Shown piece after piece: positions 30,247-38,474 of a stretch of DNA of 64,000 nt (position 1 is the stretch's first letter; each line of letters begins with the position of its first letter). The stretch lies in assembly GCF_013408525.1 (NCBI RefSeq), contig NZ_JACBZM010000001.1, positions 2,170,001 through 2,234,000 of the forward strand. The letters run 5' to 3'. Source of the DNA: Nocardioides aromaticivorans. Lineage in GTDB: Bacteria; Actinomycetota; Actinomycetes; Propionibacteriales; Nocardioidaceae. Below the pieces are notes generated by a model, which was not told the origin of the DNA, searched no databases, and worked only from the letters and a program-made list of their open reading frames with translations. The translations under genes were made by a program, and so were the position numbers.

Positions 30247-31848
30247 ATGACCTTCGTCATCACGCAGGGATGCTGCGACGACGCCTCCTGCATCGCCGTG
30301 TGTCCCGTCCAGTGCATCCGGCCGCGGCCGGGCGACCCCGACTTCACCACGGCCGAGCAGCTCTACATCGACCCGGCCACCTGCATCGACTGCGGGGCGT
30401 GCATGGACGAGTGCCCGGTCAGCGCGATATATTCGGAGTGGGACCTTCCGGAGGAGTTCAGCGACTTCCTCCAGATCAATGCGGACTACTTCGCCACCAA
30501 CCCCATCGAGGAGTCGTCCCCGGCCGACCCTGTACGACGGACGCTTCCGGCCGATCGCCCCGAGCTGTCCGTCGCCATCGTCGGCACCGGCCCGGCAGGG
30601 TGCTACGCGGCGGCAGAGCTCAGCGACATCAAGGGCGTCACGGTCTCGCTGTTCGACCGCCTCCCCACACCGTTCGGCCTCGTGCGTGCCGGCGTCGCTC
30701 CTGATCACGCGAACACCAAGCAGATCACGAAGCGGTTCAACGGGCTGTTCTCCCGGCCGAACGTCAACGCCTTCTTGAATGTCGAGGTCGGTCAGGACGT
30801 CACCATCGACGAGCTGCTTCAGCACCACCACGCCGTCATCTGGTCAGCGGGCGCTTCCGACGACCGCAAGCTCGGCATCGAGGGCGAGAGCCTCGCCGGA
30901 TCGGTGTCGGCGCGCGAGTTCGTCGCCTGGTACAACGGCCACCCGGACTTCGCCGACCAGGAGTACGACCTCAGCGGGAAGCGGGTCGTCGTGATCGGCA
31001 ACGGCAACGTGGCCCTCGACGTGGCCCGAGTCCTTGCGCAACCGGTCGAGGCTCTGGCAAAGACAGAGGCGGCGGACCACGCCATCGACGCGCTGCGAGA
31101 GAGCTCTGTCGAGGAGGTCGTGGTCACGGCCAGGCGCGGGCCGGAGTTCGCGGCGTACACGACCGGCGAGATGATCGGGCTCCACCATGTCGATGGGGTT
31201 CGCGTCGCGGTCGTCGAGGACGAGGTCGCCAGCGCCGTCCGCGATGTCCCGCGCGTCGCGAAGGTACTCGGACCGGCGCTCGAGGCCGCTGGGGCGGGCG
31301 AAGAACGCAGCGTCACCTTCCGGTTCGGCCTCACTCCCTCGAAGATCAACGGCAATGGTGCCGTTCAGTCCGTCACCTTCCAGCACGCCGACGGCTCGCT
31401 GGAGGAGATCGAAGCCGGTCTCGTCGTCCGTGCGATCGGCTACCGGGGACAAGAGGTCGAAGGCCTTCCGTTCGACGAGCAGGCAGGCGTGATCCCGAAC
31501 GTCGCCGGCAGCGTGTGTGATCCCGAGACCGGTGAGTCGGTCGCCGGCATCTACTGCTCGGGTTGGATCAAGCGCGGTGCCACCGGCATCATCGGCACGA
31601 ACAAGGCCGACTCCGCCGAGACCGTGGACTCGCTCCTCCGTGACTTCGGCGCCGGCCGGCTGCCCACCCCGGAGTACGACGTGGCGCACCTTGCGACCCT
31701 CGTCCTTGACCGGTGCCCGGACCTCGTCGATGCCGAAGGCTGGCAGCGCATCGACCAGGCCGAGCGCAAGGCGGGCCGCCGCGCCCGCCGACCCCGCGCC
31801 AAGCTCGTCACCGTCGACGAGCTGCTCGCTGCGTCCCGGGCCGGCTGA
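30247..31848 (+). CDS. Ferredoxin fused to ferredoxin-NADP reductase (FprB-type)
   Basis: A 533-residue two-domain protein. Residues 1-70 are a bacterial 7Fe/8Fe ferredoxin: C9, C10, C15 and C19 in GCCDDASCIAVCPVQC, then CIDCGACMDECP. Residues about 105-530 form an adrenodoxin-reductase-like FAD enzyme: VAIVGTGPAGCYAAAEL, GLVRAGVAPDH, VVVIGNGNVALDVARVL and CSGWIKRGATGIIGTNKADS. Known: actinobacterial FprB has this fused layout and passes NADPH electrons to ferredoxins. It may supply a second electron route for the P450. It lies 120 bases before the GS-like gene. Confidence 0.9.
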   Translation: MTFVITQGCCDDASCIAVCPVQCIRPRPGDPDFTTAEQLYIDPATCIDCGACMDECPVSAIYSEWDLPEEFSDFLQINADYFATNPIEESSPADPVRRTLPADRPELSVAIVGTGPAGCYAAAELSDIKGVTVSLFDRLPTPFGLVRAGVAPDHANTKQITKRFNGLFSRPNVNAFLNVEVGQDVTIDELLQHHHAVIWSAGASDDRKLGIEGESLAGSVSAREFVAWYNGHPDFADQEYDLSGKRVVVIGNGNVALDVARVLAQPVEALAKTEAADHAIDALRESSVEEVVVTARRGPEFAAYTTGEMIGLHHVDGVRVAVVEDEVASAVRDVPRVAKVLGPALEAAGAGEERSVTFRFGLTPSKINGNGAVQSVTFQHADGSLEEIEAGLVVRAIGYRGQEVEGLPFDEQAGVIPNVAGSVCDPETGESVAGIYCSGWIKRGATGIIGTNKADSAETVDSLLRDFGAGRLPTPEYDVAHLATLVLDRCPDLVDAEGWQRIDQAERKAGRRARRPRAKLVTVDELLAASRAG

Positions 31849-31859
31849 TCGTGCGCACC

Positions 31860-31887
31860 CGTGCGTGTGGCACGTGCCACACGCACG
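31860..31887. promoter_or_regulatory. Perfect 28-bp palindrome upstream of the GS-like gene
   Basis: Half site CGTGCGTGTGGCAC (31860-31873) is followed with no spacer by its exact complement (31874-31887). It lies 12 bases after the FprB-like stop and about 80 bases before the GS-like start. With no loop bases it is better explained as a dimeric regulator site than a terminator, though it could do both. Confidence 0.6.
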
Positions 31888-31968
31888 AGGTGTGCCCAGA
31901 GGCCATTCCAACGACCCAGTGACCCTCTTAGCATCGATGAAACACCCGTAGAAAACGAGGTAGGACCC

Positions 31969-33351
31969 GTGTCCCAGAACCTTCCGGAAACGCCCACCGC
32001 CGAGGACCTCCAGAGGTTCGTCGAGGAGAACGGCATCAAGACCTTCAAGGTCGGAGCCGTCGACATCGACGGACTCTGGCGAGGCAAGCGGATCGCGGCG
32101 CCGTACTTCCTGGAGAGCGTCGCCACCAAGGGGACCAACATCTGCAACATCCTCTTCGGATGGGACATGCAGGACGTCTCGGTCGCCGACCTGACCTACA
32201 CCGGTTGGCACACGGGGTACCCCGACATCACGCTGCTGCCCGACCTGTCGACCCTGCGCGTCGTCCCCTGGGAGCCGGGCACTGCGTCGGTCATCTGCGA
32301 CATCTACTCGATGGACGGCACGCCGCTGGAGCTCTCGCCCCGCCAGGTCCTGCGTCGGGTCCTCGCGCAGGCCGAGCAGGCCGGCTACGCCGCGAAGTGC
32401 GGTTACGAGCTGGAGTTCTACCTGCTCAAGGGCACGCCGGACGAGCTCGCGTCGAAGGGCTACCGCGACCTCGAGACCTTCACGCGCGGCAACCACACCT
32501 ACAGCGTCTACCGCGACACCGCGTCGGAGCACATCCTCGGCGAGATCCGGGAGCAGCTCGCGGCGTACGGCATCTACATCGAGGCCAGCAACAGCGAGCA
32601 CGGCCCCGGCCAGTTCGAGGTCAACATGCGCTACTGCGACGCGCTGCACGCCGCGGACGGTGCCATGCTGCTGAAGAGCTCCGTCCGCGAGCTCGCTGCC
32701 CGGCACGGCTACACCGCATCGTTCATCGCGAAGCTGTCCTCCGAGTGGGCTGGCTCGTCGGGCCACTGCCACCAGAGCCTCGTCGGCCTGGACGGTGCGC
32801 GCGCGTTCGCCAACTCGGAGGACGAGGCGAACCTCAGCGCCGTGGGCGAGTCGTTCATGGCTGGTGTGGTGGAGCTCGCCAAGGAGATGACGGCCTTCTA
32901 CCTCCCGACGATCAACTCCTACAAGCGGACCGAAGGCGCCACGTGGGCCGGTTCGAGCGCGACGTGGGGCTTCGACAACCGAACGGTCGCGCTGCGGGCC
33001 ATCCCGGGCTCGGGGCCGTCCGCGCGGATCGAGAACCGGATCGCCGGCGCCGATGCCAACCCGTACCTGGTGATCGCGGCCAGCATCGCGGCGGGTCTGC
33101 ACGGTGTCGAGAAGGGGCTGACCCCGCCGGCGCCGATCGCCGGCAACGGCTACGAGCAGGCGGCCAAGGACACCATCCTGCCGCAGACCCTCGAGGACGC
33201 CGTGCGGGTGCTGGAGACCAGCAACACGGTCCGTACCCTCCTGGGCGACACCTTCGTGGACCACTTCGTGGCCACTCGGCGCTGGGAGATTCAGCAGTTC
33301 CGAGCCGCTGTCACGGAGTGGGAGGTTGCGCGCTACCTCGAGCACATCTGA
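31969..33351 (+). CDS. Glutamine synthetase-like gamma-glutamylamide synthetase
   Basis: A 460-residue GS-family enzyme. Recognised blocks: KVGAVDIDGLWRGKR (about 26-40), the metal-site YELEFYLL, NSEHGPGQFEVN, HCHQSL, then TWGFDNRTVALRAIPG and ENRIAGADANPYL. The start GTG 31969 follows GAGGTAGGA; the upstream frame crosses the palindrome. Known: such GS-like enzymes couple an amine to glutamate (IpuC for isopropylamine, AtdA1/TdnQ for aniline, the GS-like gene of mor clusters). With the PuuD-like hydrolase at 25169 this gives a glutamylation/deglutamylation pair. Type I GS for nitrogen assimilation is unlikely from the context. Confidence 0.8.
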   Translation: MSQNLPETPTAEDLQRFVEENGIKTFKVGAVDIDGLWRGKRIAAPYFLESVATKGTNICNILFGWDMQDVSVADLTYTGWHTGYPDITLLPDLSTLRVVPWEPGTASVICDIYSMDGTPLELSPRQVLRRVLAQAEQAGYAAKCGYELEFYLLKGTPDELASKGYRDLETFTRGNHTYSVYRDTASEHILGEIREQLAAYGIYIEASNSEHGPGQFEVNMRYCDALHAADGAMLLKSSVRELAARHGYTASFIAKLSSEWAGSSGHCHQSLVGLDGARAFANSEDEANLSAVGESFMAGVVELAKEMTAFYLPTINSYKRTEGATWAGSSATWGFDNRTVALRAIPGSGPSARIENRIAGADANPYLVIAASIAAGLHGVEKGLTPPAPIAGNGYEQAAKDTILPQTLEDAVRVLETSNTVRTLLGDTFVDHFVATRRWEIQQFRAAVTEWEVARYLEHI

Positions 33352-33422
33352 CCATGCAGCTTCGCCGTACGCTGGTGCTGAGCGCTGATCACTGCGAACC
33401 TCAGTGGTTGGAAGGGGGCACG

Positions 33423-35294
33423 GTGGGAACGAGCAGCACGCCGCGAGAGGCAGATGTCGAGGCCCTGCGCCTGGCGCTTGCCGCCTCCGAGCGGCGCGCT
33501 GCGACGCTCGCCGAGCTCACCGCCCTGATGAGCGAGGGGCGCGATGCGCTGGCACTCGCCCAGCGTGCGGTGGAGCTGACGGCACGTGCCACCAAGGCGG
33601 CTGGCGCCTTCGTCTACCTGTGGGACAAGGACGACGAGCGCCTGGTGCTCCGGGTGGCGACGGACGGCTGGCAGCGACGGCATCTCGACACCATCCGGTT
33701 GCGGCTGGGTGAAGGTGTCACCGGATGGTCGGCGCTGATGCGGCAACCCGTGCTCGTTCCCAAGGACCCGTCGCAGGATCCGCGCTTCAAGGCGTTCCCG
33801 GAGCTCAGGGAATCGACGTTCAAGTCGATGGTGGCCGTGCCGATCGTGGCGCCGGGCGAGGAGGTGCTGGGGGTCTTCTCGCTCTACGCGCCGACGGAGG
33901 ACGCCTTCAGCGCCAACGACGTGAGCCTTGCGACCGAGGTGGGTTCGCTCCTCGCCAGCGGTCTGGTCCAAGCCGAGACCCTGACCAAGCTCCAGGTGCA
34001 GTCGACCGCGGCCCGCTTCCTGCACGACCTGCCCGACCAGGCCTGGAGCTCCCTGACGGACTGCCTCCGCGTCATGGCCCAGCACTGCGCGGCGGATCTC
34101 GAAGCGGATCTCTGCTCTCTCGAGGTCACGACGGACCGCACCCATGGCCAGGGCTCCGTGCACGTCCTCGCGGCCGCTGATGCCTTTGGCGCAGTGCATG
34201 GTGACATCGTCCGTGACGGGGAACAGGACAAGGCGACCTTGGCCCAGCAGGTGGCGCCGCTCAACCTGTCGCGCCTGCGCATCCCCTTGGGGGTGGCGGC
34301 ACCCATCGGCGCGGTCACGGTCTTCAGGCCTCGTCGCTTCTCTCCCGAGGACGAGGTCCTGCTCGAGGCCATCGGAGCGCAGATCGCCGCAGGTGCCTTG
34401 TCATTGATCGGTGCCGAGGCGCTGCGGCCCGCTCGCGATCGCCTCCTGTCAGCGGCAGACGCGGAGGCGACGGAGAACCTGCTGCTCGGCCTGGGCTGGA
34501 AACGCCGGGCCACCACGCCTGTCGTGCTCCGGAGCACCGCAGCCGCCGGCACTGGCCCGGTCGAGGTGGACCGATTCCGGTCCACGCTGGTCGAGGCCCT
34601 GGCAGAGCCGGGGCGACGCGTCGAGCTGCTCGGCGACGCCGGGCACTTCCTGGTCCTTGCCGAGACGCCCGACGCGCAGGCGCGGTCTGTCCTCGTCGAG
34701 AGGCTGGCCGAGCTCGGCCGGCGGCCAGGCGTCCGGATCGCCGTTGGCGTAGGATCAGTGGCTGGCGCTCTTCGTGAGGTCCACCGCTCACTGAGGCAGG
34801 CGACTCTCGCCTCGCAGTGGGCGGTCATGGCCGGCTCGGAGGCGGGAGTCGTCCGGTTCGAGGATGTCGTCCATCTCCGCATGCTGCCGTCGGCAGCCCT
34901 CGACATGTCGGACTCGCTGCGTTCCGTGCTCGGGATGCTGGGCGCTGTGGTGACCTACGACCTCGAGAACGGGACGGACCTGGCGCAGACTCTGGAGGCG
35001 TTCTTCGCCAACAGCGGTTCGGTCGCCCGGGCGTCCGAGGCCCTCTTCATCCACCGCAACACCCTGCGGCAGCGGATCCAGAGGATCGAGGAGTTGATCG
35101 GTCAGTCGCCTGAAGCCTTCGATGACTGGATCTCAGCGGGGCTCGCGGCACGTCTCGTGCGCATGAGCAGGGCCGAGCTCGCCGCTGGCGGTCCCGCGCG
35201 GGGGTCGGCCCGGTGCCCGAACGGTGTCGCCACCATCGGCAAGGCGTGCTGCGGCTCGGCAGCAGCCTGCGTCATGATCCCGAAACGGGGTTGA
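33423..35294 (+). CDS. GAF-domain, PucR-type transcriptional regulator
   Basis: A 623-residue regulator from GTG 33423, which has GAAGGGGG upstream; the frame is open far upstream inside the GS gene. Residues about 15-40 are helical, a GAF domain covers about 45-185 (FVYLWDKDDERLVLRVATDG, LRLGEGVTGWSALMRQPVLV, MVAVPIVAPGEEVLGVFSLY), then a possible second GAF, a degenerate GGDEF-like middle region and a PucR-type helix-turn-helix at the end (LEAFFANSGSVARASEALFIHRNTLRQRIQRIEEL). It lies 71 bases downstream of the GS-like gene and is the likely activator of the amine cluster. Confidence 0.8.
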   Translation: MGTSSTPREADVEALRLALAASERRAATLAELTALMSEGRDALALAQRAVELTARATKAAGAFVYLWDKDDERLVLRVATDGWQRRHLDTIRLRLGEGVTGWSALMRQPVLVPKDPSQDPRFKAFPELRESTFKSMVAVPIVAPGEEVLGVFSLYAPTEDAFSANDVSLATEVGSLLASGLVQAETLTKLQVQSTAARFLHDLPDQAWSSLTDCLRVMAQHCAADLEADLCSLEVTTDRTHGQGSVHVLAAADAFGAVHGDIVRDGEQDKATLAQQVAPLNLSRLRIPLGVAAPIGAVTVFRPRRFSPEDEVLLEAIGAQIAAGALSLIGAEALRPARDRLLSAADAEATENLLLGLGWKRRATTPVVLRSTAAAGTGPVEVDRFRSTLVEALAEPGRRVELLGDAGHFLVLAETPDAQARSVLVERLAELGRRPGVRIAVGVGSVAGALREVHRSLRQATLASQWAVMAGSEAGVVRFEDVVHLRMLPSAALDMSDSLRSVLGMLGAVVTYDLENGTDLAQTLEAFFANSGSVARASEALFIHRNTLRQRIQRIEELIGQSPEAFDDWISAGLAARLVRMSRAELAAGGPARGSARCPNGVATIGKACCGSAAACVMIPKRG

Positions 35295-35438
35295 GATCCC
35301 CCCGAGACCGGGGTGCGGCAGATCACATCTGCAGCAGCAACAGTGGTCACCGCGGCCATAACGGGTAGCGGCCACCAGGGGTTGAATGACCGGTGAATCG
35401 GCGATGGCCGGACAGCCGACCGACGTGGGGAGCTGAGG

Positions 35439-36176
35439 ATGACGCTGGACGAGTTGAGCGCGGAGTTGCTGTCTGGGGATGACGCGGTTCCGCCTGCCGA
35501 GTACTGCCCGGTGTCCATCGGTGCAAAGCTCCTGGGCGATCGCTGGACGCTGCTGATCATCCGGGAGCTGATCGCCGGCGCTCGCGGGTTCAACCAGATC
35601 CACCGGGGCCTTCCGGGCCTCAACCGCAGTGTGATGTCCGAACGGCTGCGCCACCTGGAGCGGGCCGGGCTGATCGTGCGGACCGACGCAGAAGGCTCGG
35701 CGCGGCCCGAGTACAACCTCACCGAGGCTGGTGAGGCGCTCACTCCCGTCATCATCGCCATCGGTGAGTGGACGATCGACTGGCAGTTCCCTGCGCCGCG
35801 GGAGGAGTTCGTCGACGTACCGCTCCTGCTGTGGCGTATGTATCAGGGCCTCGATCCTGAAGCGCTGCCGGGTCGTCAGGTCAGCATCGAGTTCCGTTTC
35901 CCTGACACCGACCCCTCCCGCGGCTGGATCCACATGGACAAGAAGTCGTCCGGCGCCTGTGTCGGGGCCCCCGACCGCGAGGTCGACGTCGTCGTCTGTG
36001 CTCGACCGAAGGTCCTCTACGAGGCCTGGTACGGCTTCAGGAACTTTCGTACGGCGATCGACGACGGCTTGATCGAGATTGCCGGCGCGCGCTACGCCGA
36101 GAGCGAGTTCCCGAACTGGTTCAAGCGCAGCTACTTCGCTCCGAGCATCGAGGGCAGTAGCCGCCGGCTGGGCTGA
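35439..36176 (+). CDS. HxlR-family transcriptional regulator with C-terminal extension
   Basis: A 245-residue protein. Residues about 20-110 are an HxlR winged helix: YCPVSIGAKLLGDRWTLLII, FNQIHRGLPGLNRSVMSERL, RHLERAGLIVRTD, YNLTEAGEAL. The remaining 130 residues (FRFPDTDPSRGWIHMDKKSS, LYEAWYGFRNFRTAIDDG) are an added, possibly SCP2-like ligand-binding domain seen in some actinobacterial HxlR proteins. It may control the adjacent divergently oriented paralogue gene or the transporter at 37099. Confidence 0.8.
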   Translation: MTLDELSAELLSGDDAVPPAEYCPVSIGAKLLGDRWTLLIIRELIAGARGFNQIHRGLPGLNRSVMSERLRHLERAGLIVRTDAEGSARPEYNLTEAGEALTPVIIAIGEWTIDWQFPAPREEFVDVPLLLWRMYQGLDPEALPGRQVSIEFRFPDTDPSRGWIHMDKKSSGACVGAPDREVDVVVCARPKVLYEAWYGFRNFRTAIDDGLIEIAGARYAESEFPNWFKRSYFAPSIEGSSRRLG

Positions 36177-36214
36177 CTCGCCCCCCCAGACCGAGCCAGC
36201 CGCAGCCCTGGGGC

Positions 36215-36892
36215 TCAGCTCGACGCGATGATCGCCCCGCCGACCGGGAAGTGGTCGGCAAAGACACCGGGGCCGCCAGCGAGGAACGGCTCCTCCATGG
36301 GGATGTCCTCCGGGGAGGGGTCCGGCTCCGGGTTGTGCCCGTGTGACAACTCGACCATCACTGGTGCGAGCTCAGCGAAGTCGACCGTGACGCCCGCGTG
36401 CTCGAAGGGCTTGCTCTCGATGAGGGTGTAGTTCACGCGCGTGTCGAAGACACCCGCGCGCGAGTCCATCTGGAAGTACTCCTCGGCGCGGTAGGTCGCG
36501 ACGAGCTCTCCGGCCATGAAGGCCTTCCGGTCGTCGAACCGTCGGGAACCGTCTGGAGCTGCGTCGTAGTAGATCCGGAGACGGGTCTGTGAGGACGAGC
36601 GGCCGATGGTCGTGCCCTCGATCGTGTCGTCGCCCGTGACGAAGCCCTCGAGGAGGAAGCCGCTCCGCATGGCGACCAGATGAGCGCTCTGGGGGCCCCG
36701 GCCGTGCTCGGCAACGGCCCCCGCATCGAAGAGCGACACGTCCTCGCCGAACAGCGGGCCCTGTGCATCGGCCAGGGCGTAGATGACGAAACGGCCCTCG
36801 AACCGGACGCCATCGACTTCGCCGGGCGGGTGGCCCTCGAGGCGGCCACGCCCTGCGATCTGCAAGGCCAGGCGAGTGGTGGGTGAGGTCAT
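36215..36892 (-). CDS. Protein of unknown family, paralogue of 21733-22548 without anchor
   Basis: A 225-residue protein. The ATG at 36892 has GGAG eight bases upstream; an ATG 48 bases earlier does not. It matches the 21733 product from GRGRLEGHPPG through DGVRFEGRFVIYA, HGRGPQSAHLVAMRSG, VFDTRVNYTLIES and DHFPVGGAII, but starts directly with the shared domain and has no signal peptide, so it should be cytoplasmic. Function unknown. It is divergent from the MFS transporter. The membrane-anchored versus cytoplasmic pair might bind the same ligand on either side of the membrane; that is speculation. Confidence 0.6.
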   Translation of the reverse strand: MTSPTTRLALQIAGRGRLEGHPPGEVDGVRFEGRFVIYALADAQGPLFGEDVSLFDAGAVAEHGRGPQSAHLVAMRSGFLLEGFVTGDDTIEGTTIGRSSSQTRLRIYYDAAPDGSRRFDDRKAFMAGELVATYRAEEYFQMDSRAGVFDTRVNYTLIESKPFEHAGVTVDFAELAPVMVELSHGHNPEPDPSPEDIPMEEPFLAGGPGVFADHFPVGGAIIASS

Positions 36893-37098
36893 GGGGTGGG
36901 CTCCGTTCGAACGAGATGTGCAGCGGTGCATCTCCGTCAAGGTAGGTCGCTCGCCGTCGTCGTCCCACCGAAAAACGGTCCGGAATCCGTACTAGTGACC
37001 TTTCTCGCCGCAGAACTAGGTTCGCCGGAACATTCGACCCACCGGCGACCCATGCGAAGCCGGATGCCCGTCCTGGTGGGAAATCCGAGGAGTTCTGC
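36893..37098. promoter_or_regulatory. Divergent promoter region, paralogue gene / MFS transporter
   Basis: No gene seen. GTTC-GCCG-GAAC (about 37020-37031) is a short inverted repeat near the middle, and GAGGAG-like sequence (37087-37092) precedes the transporter ATG. Confidence 0.3.
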
Positions 37099-38424
37099 AT
37101 GACCCAGGCATCAACGTCTCCCAACTCGATGCGGCGCATCGCCGCAGCCGGTCTACTCGGGACCACCGTCGAGTTCTACGACTTCTTCATCTTCGGAACC
37201 GCAGCTGCGCTCGTCTTCGGCTCGCAGTTCTTCCCCGCACTCGGTGACAACGCCGCTACCCTGGCTTCCCTTGCGACCTACGCCGTCGCTTTCGTCGCCC
37301 GGCCCTTCGGATCGATCCTGTTCGGTCACTTCGGAGACAGGATCGGTCGCAAGGCGACCCTCGTCTCCACCCTGCTCCTGATGGGTGCTGCGACGGTGGC
37401 GATCGGTCTTCTCCCGACGGCCGCGAGCATCGGTGCCGCGGCCCCCATCCTGCTCATCACCTGCCGGATCCTGCAGGGCCTCGCCGTGGGCGGCGAGTGG
37501 GCGGGGGCTGTGCTGCTGACGGGAGAGCACGCGCCCCCCAAGCAGCGTGGCTTCTACGCGCTGTTCCCGCAGCTCGGCCCGGCCCTGGGACTCGCGCTCG
37601 CGATGGGCACCTTCCTTGCTGCCCACCTGATGATGAGCCCGGAGGCGTTCCTCGACTGGGGATGGCGTCTGCCGTTCCTCGCGAGCCTGGTGCTCGTCGT
37701 GATCGGTCTCGTCGTGCGTCTGCAGATCGAGGAGACGCCGAGCTTCAAGGCCATGACGCAGACCAAGACGGTCGCGAAGAACCCGCTGTTCGACGTCGTC
37801 AAGATGCAGCCCCTCCAGCTCATCCTCGGCGCTGGTTCGCTGTCCATGGTCTTCGCGCTGTTCCACACCGGCGCCACCTTCCTGACCAGCTACGGCGGCG
37901 CCACCCTGCTGCTGTCGCGGACGACGGTGCTGACGGGCGGCATCATCGGCGCCATCGTCTTCGCCGTGTTCATCGCCGGCTCTGCCGTGTACTCGGACCG
38001 GCTGGGACGTCGTCGGGTGACGATCAGCGCCTGCGTCATCGCCATTCCCTGGTCCCTCGTGCTGTTCACGGTCCTGGGTAGCGGTGGTGCCTTCGCCTAC
38101 ATCGTCGGCGTCTCGGTCACCCTCGCCATCGCCGGGATCGGCTACGGCCCGGTGGGAGCCCAGCTGCCGGAGCTCTTCAAGACCCGCTACCGGTACACGG
38201 GCGCCGGCATCGCCTACAGCCTGGCCGGTGTGCTCGGCGGTGCCATCCCGCCCGTGGTGGCCGAGGCCGCTATCCCGCACTGGGGCACGGGCTTCGTCGG
38301 CTACTACCTGGCCGGCTACGCCGTCCTCAGCCTCCTGTGCCTCCTGGCGATGAAGGAGACCCGCGAGGTGGCGATGGACGACTCGACAGAAGCGGCGGGC
38401 GACGCCGTCACGGTCGGGATCTGA
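37099..38424 (+). CDS. MFS transporter, metabolite:H+ symporter (MHS) family
   Basis: A 441-residue polytopic protein with about 12 helices. The MHS signatures are clear: GTTVEFYDFFIFGTAAALVF at helix 1, PFGSILFGHFGDRIGRKATL between helices 2 and 3, and ILQGLAVGGEWAGAVLLTGE in helix 4-5. Known: MHS members import small organic acids and zwitterions such as shikimate, proline-betaine or alpha-ketoglutarate with protons. Here it probably takes up the substrate or a carboxylate intermediate of the neighbouring pathway. The next gene follows after about 40 bases. Confidence 0.85.
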   Translation: MTQASTSPNSMRRIAAAGLLGTTVEFYDFFIFGTAAALVFGSQFFPALGDNAATLASLATYAVAFVARPFGSILFGHFGDRIGRKATLVSTLLLMGAATVAIGLLPTAASIGAAAPILLITCRILQGLAVGGEWAGAVLLTGEHAPPKQRGFYALFPQLGPALGLALAMGTFLAAHLMMSPEAFLDWGWRLPFLASLVLVVIGLVVRLQIEETPSFKAMTQTKTVAKNPLFDVVKMQPLQLILGAGSLSMVFALFHTGATFLTSYGGATLLLSRTTVLTGGIIGAIVFAVFIAGSAVYSDRLGRRRVTISACVIAIPWSLVLFTVLGSGGAFAYIVGVSVTLAIAGIGYGPVGAQLPELFKTRYRYTGAGIAYSLAGVLGGAIPPVVAEAAIPHWGTGFVGYYLAGYAVLSLLCLLAMKETREVAMDDSTEAAGDAVTVGI

Positions 38425-38474
38425 ACGGTCGCATCGGGCGACCGCACAACAACCAGAGAGAGGCAATGCTCCCA

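Noticed and set aside
31860-31887. The palindrome as an ordinary intrinsic terminator
   Set aside because: There is no loop and no following T-run, although termination as a secondary role cannot be ruled out.
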